The position numbers and the translations under genes were made by a program. From NCBI GenBank assembly GCA_021771675.1, contig JAETOP010000139.1, positions 1 to 10,936 on the forward strand: DNA of 10,936 nucleotides, written 5' to 3'. The DNA is from Oscillospiraceae bacterium. GTDB lineage: Bacteria; Bacillota_A; Clostridia; Oscillospirales; Oscillospiraceae. Numbering within the stretch: the first letter of the stretch is position 1; each line of letters starts with the position of its first letter. A model generated the notes under the pieces. That model worked only from the letters and a program-made list of their open reading frames with translations. It was not told the origin of the DNA and did no database searches. Positions 7,451-10,936 of the stretch are shown here, piece after piece.

Positions 7451-7702
7451 TTAAGGTAGCCTGTACTGGAATGCAACTGCAGATATTGGGTTTTGGTATC
7501 TATTGTATTGCCGTCCTGGCCTTATCGGCGATAGATGCCTTGATATAAGTTCGTATACTTTGTAAGAGGGAATCTTTCTCTGTATGTATTGCTTACACAC
7601 AAGAAATGCTACAGTGAAATTGATGCATTTTCCACTGGGAACTGGCAGTTCCCTTGCAATTATTGAGGTATAATCGAGAGCCTCCCTTAAAAAGGGCTTC
7701 AT
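7451..7702 (-). CDS. Doubtful small open frame, 83 residues
   Basis: I do not recognise this protein. It is open for 83 codons in the AT-rich gap, begins at an ATG with no Shine-Dalgarno sequence in the 15 bases before it, and has no promoter I can point to. The first half (MKPFLREALDYTSIIARELP) reads more like protein than the second half, which is rich in R, Y and Q and looks like out-of-frame translation, so it may be the start of a decayed gene. The palindrome at 7637-7653 and the start-site hairpin lie inside it, which argues for a repeat element. No transmembrane segment or known motif is visible. Confidence 0.15.
   Translation of the reverse strand: MKPFLREALDYTSIIARELPVPSGKCINFTVAFLVCKQYIQRKIPSYKVYELISRHLSPIRPGRQYNRYQNPISAVAFQYRLP
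7637..7653. repeat. 17-base near-perfect palindrome
   Basis: GGGAACTG (7637-7644), one G, then CAGTTCCC (7646-7653) form two perfect 8-base arms about a single central base. This could be a two-fold protein binding site or a hairpin with a small loop. Nothing adjacent identifies a role. Confidence 0.4.
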
Positions 7703-7785
7703 TTTTCAAGGCGAAGCCACGATTTTTATTCATTTGTCAAGTACTTTTGATAAAATTTTTTGATATGACTCCCTCTAGATAACAA

Positions 7786-7825
7786 CACAATGCTCAGCTA
7801 CCATTTCTGATAACTGAGCATTGTG
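7786..7825. repeat. Perfect 12-bp inverted repeat across the Nudix stop codon
   Basis: CACAATGCTCAG (7786-7797) is the exact reverse complement of 7814-7825, with a 16-base loop. The right arm and loop encode the last nine codons or so of the Nudix gene and the left arm follows its stop. It could terminate the nitrilase-Nudix transcript, but only a weak T-rich stretch follows on the minus strand, so a mobile-element end is an equally good reading. Confidence 0.5.
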
Positions 7826-8184
7826 AGACTTAACTTTTCAGGAAGGCTTTGGAAAGTCTGCACTTGGGCCATTTCGCTTTCCGGGAGAGGGCCCAGCTTG
7901 GTGATACTTGCCCGGAAGACCACGCCCCCGGCCCCATCCTCCGGCGTTCCGGCCCAGTAGTCGCACAGAGGAGTTATCTCATATTCCATCGCCCCGGATT
8001 CCTCGTAAAGCTCCCGCCGGGCGGCCTCCACGGGTGTCTCCCCCGGCTCGATGTGGCCCCCCTGGGTCTCCCAAGTGGTTCGCTTTTTGTGGCGGCTGAG
8101 CAGAATTTCCCCCTGATATTCCGACAAGACCACCACATATTTGTATTCTTTCAAGCTCCCCGCCTCATATGTTCTGCAAATCAT
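7798..8184 (-). CDS. Nudix hydrolase, probably 3'-truncated
   Basis: A 128-residue cytoplasmic Nudix protein. The Nudix box is complete at residues 43-65: GHIEPGE, seven residues, then REL-Y-EE-S-GA, with the metal-binding glutamates E58, E61 and E62. Such enzymes cleave nucleoside diphosphates linked to another group; the substrate cannot be read from the sequence. The tail is odd: after SLPEKL the protein ends in ten residues encoded by an inverted repeat, where relatives I recall carry on with a conserved TYP..-like segment. The 3' end was probably replaced, though the catalytic core is intact. AGGAGG (8193-8198) is eight bases before the ATG and overlaps the TAG stop of the nitrilase gene, so the two are co-transcribed and probably translationally coupled. 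Confidence 0.9.
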   Translation of the reverse strand: MICRTYEAGSLKEYKYVVVLSEYQGEILLSRHKKRTTWETQGGHIEPGETPVEAARRELYEESGAMEYEITPLCDYWAGTPEDGAGGVVFRASITKLGPLPESEMAQVQTFQSLPEKLSLTMLSYQKW

Positions 8185-8196
8185 TTTTCCGACCTC

Positions 8197-9087
8197 CTAT
8201 GTCCGATACCCTTCCCGGATGAAAGGTTCCTCTTTTTTGTTCTCCACCAGTGCAGCGTATTTCGATGGACGGCGGTAGGCGTTGCCGTGAACCTCGGTTT
8301 TTCGATAACGGCGCAGCTGCTCCAAATCCAGCTCCGCCACATAAATTCCCTCCTGCTCGTCTGCACACAAAATGCACGTATCCCGGGAACCGGGCAAATC
8401 CGGCAGGTAGGCCACGCCGTCAAAGACGCTGGAACCGCCGTTGCAGTCGGGCACCGTCTGGGGGTAATTGCAGGTGGCGATGGCCGTCATGTTCTCGTAG
8501 GCTCTGCCCCGGAGCTGAGAAAGCCGGTTGATTTCCATAGGGCAGGCGTTGGGCACCAGAATCAGCTCCGCCCCCTTCAGCATGAGAATTCTGGCGCTCT
8601 CTGGGAATTCCCGGTCGTAGCAGATCATGGCCCCCACCTTCACTTTTCCCTGGGCAGTATCCAGACTGGTGACATAGAAGTCCTCCCCGGGAGTCAAATT
8701 CCGCTCCACGTCAAAGTCGCAGGTATGCACCTTGGCGTAGACGAATTGCCGTCTGCCAAACCGGTCAAACAGGACGAGAGAATTTCGGGGCCCATTTTCG
8801 TATTGCTCCAGCAGGGTGATTCCGATTGCCATGCTCAGCTCCCTGGCAAGCAAGCCGAAGGAATTGACAAACGTCCCATCCACTGGGATGGCCTCCGCCC
8901 GCCACTGCCGGACATCCCGGTCATAAATGCGGTATCCATTGCTCCACATTTCGGGGAACAAAGCAATGTCGGCGCCTTGTTCCTTTGCCTTTTGGCAGGC
9001 CGCAATCCCCTTTTCCAAATTCTCTTCCAGAGTATCTCCGGGGGAAATCTGCAACAGTGCGATTTTCAGTGTCCGATTCTGTTCCAT
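8197..9087 (-). CDS. Carbon-nitrogen hydrolase (nitrilase superfamily)
   Basis: A 296-residue cytoplasmic amidohydrolase of normal family length. The catalytic triad is visible: E46 in FPEMW, K119 in YAKVHTCDF and C156 in ICYDREFPE, with a further conserved glutamate at E135. Members hydrolyse amides, carbamoyl amides or nitriles through a cysteine thioester. The motifs suit the amidase / N-carbamoyl hydrolase side of the superfamily better than true nitrilases, but the substrate is not determined. It leads a two-gene operon: the Nudix gene starts 12 bases after its stop. The ATG start has only an AAGGA-like box about 12 bases upstream, a long gap, so translation initiation may be weak; no better in-frame start is seen. 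A promoter with a 17-base spacer lies 35 bases upstream. Confidence 0.93.
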   Translation of the reverse strand: MEQNRTLKIALLQISPGDTLEENLEKGIAACQKAKEQGADIALFPEMWSNGYRIYDRDVRQWRAEAIPVDGTFVNSFGLLARELSMAIGITLLEQYENGPRNSLVLFDRFGRRQFVYAKVHTCDFDVERNLTPGEDFYVTSLDTAQGKVKVGAMICYDREFPESARILMLKGAELILVPNACPMEINRLSQLRGRAYENMTAIATCNYPQTVPDCNGGSSVFDGVAYLPDLPGSRDTCILCADEQEGIYVAELDLEQLRRYRKTEVHGNAYRRPSKYAALVENKKEEPFIREGYRT

Positions 9088-9121
9088 ACGACAAATTCAT
9101 CCTTTTTTATTTATAAGTTGT

Positions 9122-9150
9122 ATCATATCAGATTCCCTAGGATAATGCAA
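9122..9150 (-). promoter_or_regulatory. Promoter of the nitrilase-Nudix operon
   Basis: On the minus strand TTGCAT (9145-9150) is followed after 17 bases by TATGAT (9122-9127). The transcript would start near 9115 and carry a leader of about 28 bases. It faces away from the glycosyltransferase promoter in the same gap. Confidence 0.6.
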
Positions 9151-9236
9151 CCCATTCGTCTTCGGTGGACTTGTGCTGTTGATTTCTTCACTATATTCCA
9201 GGAGTAGTAAAGCGGTTTCAGCTTTTCAGAAATTTC

Positions 9237-9265
9237 TTGCAATATGCTCACAAAAGTGGTATGAT
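9237..9265 (+). promoter_or_regulatory. Promoter of the glycosyltransferase gene
   Basis: TTGCAA (9237-9242), a 17-base spacer ending in TGG, and TATGAT (9260-9265) form a good promoter with an extended -10. The predicted leader is about 46 bases and contains AAGGAG (9307-9312) five bases before the ATG. Confidence 0.65.
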
Positions 9266-9317
9266 TTAGTCCGTCAAAATATTCGTTTGTTTGTTATCAT
9301 CCAGATAAGGAGATAGA

Positions 9318-10421
9318 ATGAATATCGCATTTTTATTCCGTTTAAACGATTCCTTTGGGGGAGCGGAAAGAAGACTTGCCAGGGTTTACAATGAAATTTG
9401 TGCCGAAAATGACGATTTGAACTGTGATATTGTTATCAGGGGATGCAACTTAAATACAGCCTTGCCCTGTTTTGAGCGGGCAGATTGTGATATTGAAAAA
9501 TTTAATCACATATATGTGTTTAAGAGTCGTTTAATGAGCTTGTTGTATGTTTTGTTTTCCCGTAAATATAAGATCATCCATTTTTTGGCCCCAGGCAAAT
9601 TCAACATGGTTGTGCAGTTAGCTTGTAAACTAAGCAACAGGAAATGTATTTACACCGTTTGCGGATATCAGGACGCATATAATTGCCTTCCTGAGGAACA
9701 TATGAGAAGAGTGAAGTTTCAGCTTCAATTGGCTGACCATGTGGACTTACTATATCCGGCTGGATTTGATTTTGTCTCCCAGTATGTCAAAAAAGGGACC
9801 TTAAGTATCACACCGGGAACATTTACAGATTTGACCCGTTTCAAGCCTCATAAAAAGGATAAGACAATTGTGTACGCTGCTGCAAGACTGGAAGACTCAA
9901 AAGATCCAATCCTTTTTATTGAAAGTATAAATGACTGCGCAGATGAAATCCGTGCAGCGGGGTATCGGGTGATCCTGTTGGGGAAGGGGCAATATGAGGA
10001 GTATATTAAGAACTATGTGAACGAAAAGGCGTTGACAGACATTGTTTATCTGGCAGGCTATGATCAAACCAGCAAGTATATGCCAACAGCAAGCGTCTTT
10101 TTCTCTACACAGAAGCTAGAAAATTACCCCTCTCAGAGTTTGGCGGAAGCGGCAGCATGTGGGTGCTATTTGATTATCACGGATGTGGGAGACAGCCGAA
10201 GATGTGCCGATGACTCCTTTGCGGCATTTGTGAAAGCAAATTCCCAGGAACTCTCCCAAGCACTTGTCCGATATATAGGGTTCAGCGATCAGGAAAAAGA
10301 AGCAATTGTATCAAAAGCAAGAGCTTTCGCTGAGGCCCACTATTCCATAGAGGAAAGTAAAAGATATTATTTGGAGATACTGAAAAAACAAGCGGGCCAT
10401 AAATCGCAGGGCCAGGTTTGA
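9318..10421 (+). CDS. Glycosyltransferase, GT-B fold, family 4-like
   Basis: A 367-residue cytoplasmic or membrane-associated sugar transferase with the two Rossmann-like halves of the GT-B fold. The N-terminal half opens with MNIAFLFRLN and the glycine loop GGAERR (14-19). The donor-binding half begins near TIVYAAARLEDSKDP (183-197) and has LLGKGQYEEY (220-229) and LAGYDQ (245-250). The retaining-transferase motif appears as NYPSQSLAEAAACG (269-282), a common variant in which E277 aligns with the second glutamate of EX7E. Donor and acceptor are unknown; capsule, teichoic-type or exopolysaccharide synthesis is likely from the family. It is an orphan: no other sugar-polymer biosynthesis gene is near, and its base use is far more AT-rich (line 9481-9540 is about 27% GC) than the upstream genes, suggesting horizontal acquisition. 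RBS and promoter are good. Confidence 0.93.
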   Translation: MNIAFLFRLNDSFGGAERRLARVYNEICAENDDLNCDIVIRGCNLNTALPCFERADCDIEKFNHIYVFKSRLMSLLYVLFSRKYKIIHFLAPGKFNMVVQLACKLSNRKCIYTVCGYQDAYNCLPEEHMRRVKFQLQLADHVDLLYPAGFDFVSQYVKKGTLSITPGTFTDLTRFKPHKKDKTIVYAAARLEDSKDPILFIESINDCADEIRAAGYRVILLGKGQYEEYIKNYVNEKALTDIVYLAGYDQTSKYMPTASVFFSTQKLENYPSQSLAEAAACGCYLIITDVGDSRRCADDSFAAFVKANSQELSQALVRYIGFSDQEKEAIVSKARAFAEAHYSIEESKRYYLEILKKQAGHKSQGQV

Positions 10422-10436
10422 TTGAAGCCTTTTTAT
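10414..10436 (+). terminator. Weak intrinsic terminator over the glycosyltransferase stop
   Basis: AGGTTT (10414-10419) pairs with AAGCCT (10425-10430), one G-T pair, with a 5-base loop, and a T-run continues to 10434. The stem is short and overlaps the stop codon, so efficiency may be low. Confidence 0.35.
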
Positions 10437-10482
10437 AATTATGCTTATCGGGTTCACTCAGCTAAGCTGCAAATTGGTATTT

Positions 10483-10519
10483 GGCGGGATGCCCGTAGGG
10501 CTTATGTCATGACCCCGCC
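10483..10519. repeat. Nested GC-rich hairpin
   Basis: GGCGGG (10483-10488) pairs with CCCGCC (10514-10519), and GCCC (10491-10494) pairs with GGGC (10498-10501) inside it. It may be a single degenerate repeat unit or RNA structure; no T-run follows. Confidence 0.35.
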
Positions 10520-10578
10520 GCCAGGTAATGACCATTGGGCGGTGGGTTGAATGGCACTGGGAGCCGGTTTCAGAGCAA

Positions 10579-10632
10579 AGGCTCCCCTGTGTAAGGGGAG
10601 CTGGCACGGCGAAGCCGTGACTGAGGGACTGT
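10579..10632 (+). repeat. Double-hairpin intergenic repeat, copy 1
   Basis: First hairpin: GCTCCCCT (10581-10588) with AGGGGAGC (10594-10601), 5-base loop. Second hairpin: CACGGC (10605-10610) with GCCGTG (10614-10619) around a GAA loop. The unit ends in ACTGAGGGACTGT. A second, reversed copy is present at 10794-10843. Wording of this kind is, to my memory, common between genes of gut Oscillospiraceae; I have not checked it. Confidence 0.8.
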
Positions 10633-10662
10633 ACAGCAGGCACTGAAACGATTGTACAGTCC
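10626..10662. repeat. Perfect 10-bp inverted repeat at the edge of copy 1
   Basis: GGACTGTACA (10626-10635) is the exact reverse complement of 10653-10662, with a 17-base loop. It reuses the last bases of copy 1, so TGTACAGTCC is effectively a third, inverted piece of the repeat end, which copy 2 begins with as ACAGTCC. Confidence 0.6.
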
Positions 10663-10793
10663 AATGTGGAAAGGTACGTCCCAATTCTCTGCCCTTTTCC
10701 ATAATAACAGAGTGCACGGAAATAAAGAGATTGGAGTAGACGAACACTTCCGGTATTCGCCCGACATAATAGAAATATAGGATATTTTACCGC

Positions 10794-10843
10794 ACAGTCC
10801 CTCAGTCAGCTTCGCTGACAGCTCCCCTTACACAGGGGAGCCT
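10794..10843 (-). repeat. Double-hairpin intergenic repeat, copy 2 (reversed)
   Basis: Read on the minus strand this matches copy 1 through the first hairpin (10821-10828 with 10834-10841) and the ACTGAGGGACTGT end, but the second stem is GTCAGC / GCTGAC (10805-10810 with 10814-10819) around the same GAA loop. The stem sequence differs from copy 1 yet stays fully paired. Confidence 0.8.
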
Positions 10844-10936
10844 CCCTCAGAAGCCGTTACCCATTACCACTCAACGTTCTGCCCAGAAAACGTTACCGGG
10901 CGAAACTTATGCGGTAATTACTGACCACCCCCGTGC

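Larger units (their letters stand above)
7258..7797. other. AT-rich non-coding gap rich in hairpins, no convincing gene
   Basis: This stretch is plainly AT-richer than the genes around it (the line at 7741-7800 is about one third GC). It contains the nested hairpin at 7334-7393, a 7-bp hairpin at 7406-7427, a near-perfect palindrome at 7637-7653, and the left arm of the repeat over the Nudix stop. One minus-strand frame (7451-7702) is open but weakly supported. A pairing GGCTTC ... GAAGCC near 7693-7717 resembles a decayed hairpin repeat. The most economical reading is remnants of small mobile or repeat elements. Confidence 0.5.
10422..10936. other. Non-coding, repeat-rich end of the window
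   Basis: No credible gene is present; the short minus-strand frames here overlap each other and the hairpin repeats. The region holds a nested hairpin at 10483-10519, two oppositely oriented double-hairpin repeats, and a further inverted repeat joined to the first of them. Flanks around 10537-10551 and 10871-10885 share a loose inverted match (TCAAC, five bases, GCCCA), so the pair may sit in a composite element of about 350 bases. The right limit may lie outside the window. Confidence 0.5.

Noticed and set aside
7849..9207. 452-codon plus-strand frame opposite the nitrilase and Nudix genes
   Set aside because: It crosses two well-supported genes and their promoter, and has no RBS or motif.
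10458..10767. Three overlapping short minus-strand frames
   Set aside because: They run through the hairpin repeats in different frames and share no RBS or protein-like pattern; they follow from the repeat sequence.
10579..10843. CRISPR array
   Set aside because: Only two units, in opposite orientation and 160 bases apart, with no regular spacers and no cas genes.
10873..10894. AACGTT pair as a hairpin or operator
   Set aside because: AACGTT is itself palindromic and only six bases long; the match is easily due to chance.

Overview
The window looks like a stretch of a gut Clostridia chromosome, most likely Oscillospiraceae/Ruminococcaceae. The signs are GC-rich coding sequence with clean Gram-positive sigma-A promoters and GGAGG ribosome binding sites, a Tex protein, a membrane-anchored NodB deacetylase with Ig-like repeats, and GC-rich hairpin repeats of a kind I recall from that group. 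The taxonomic call is inference; no marker gene is present.

Layout. Positions 1-113 hold a structured non-coding repeat. Positions 114-1496 (-) encode a COG2509-type FAD-dependent oxidoreductase with its own promoter. Positions 1588-3060 (-) encode an anchored polysaccharide deacetylase. A divergent promoter region (3061-3303) separates it from tex (3304-5445, +). Next comes a membrane-anchored TPR / chitobiase-C-like / leucine-rich-repeat protein (5539-7257, +) with a near-consensus promoter. Positions 7258-7797 are an AT-rich, hairpin-rich gap without a convincing gene; it ends in a perfect inverted repeat lying across the stop codon of a Nudix hydrolase. That Nudix gene (7798-8184, -) is the second gene of a two-gene operon behind a nitrilase-superfamily amidohydrolase (8197-9087, -). 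A second divergent promoter region (9088-9317) leads to an AT-rich, probably acquired family-4-like glycosyltransferase (9318-10421, +). The last 515 bases are non-coding and carry two copies, in opposite orientation, of a double-hairpin repeat.

Function. Most genes are single transcription units under their own promoters. Envelope functions recur (deacetylase, surface LRR protein, glycosyltransferase), next to cytoplasmic housekeeping (Tex, nitrilase, Nudix). Only the nitrilase-Nudix pair is clearly co-transcribed. Two start codons (tex and the LRR gene) are placed downstream of the longest possible open frame, based on RBS and promoter spacing.

I see no CRISPR array, tRNA, rRNA, intact transposase, toxin-antitoxin pair or defence system. 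The most interesting material is non-coding: the double-hairpin repeat pair whose two copies have different but fully paired stems, and the AT-rich insertion-like segment at 7300-7835 that appears to have replaced the 3' end of the Nudix gene. I do not find a convincing previously undescribed multi-gene system.
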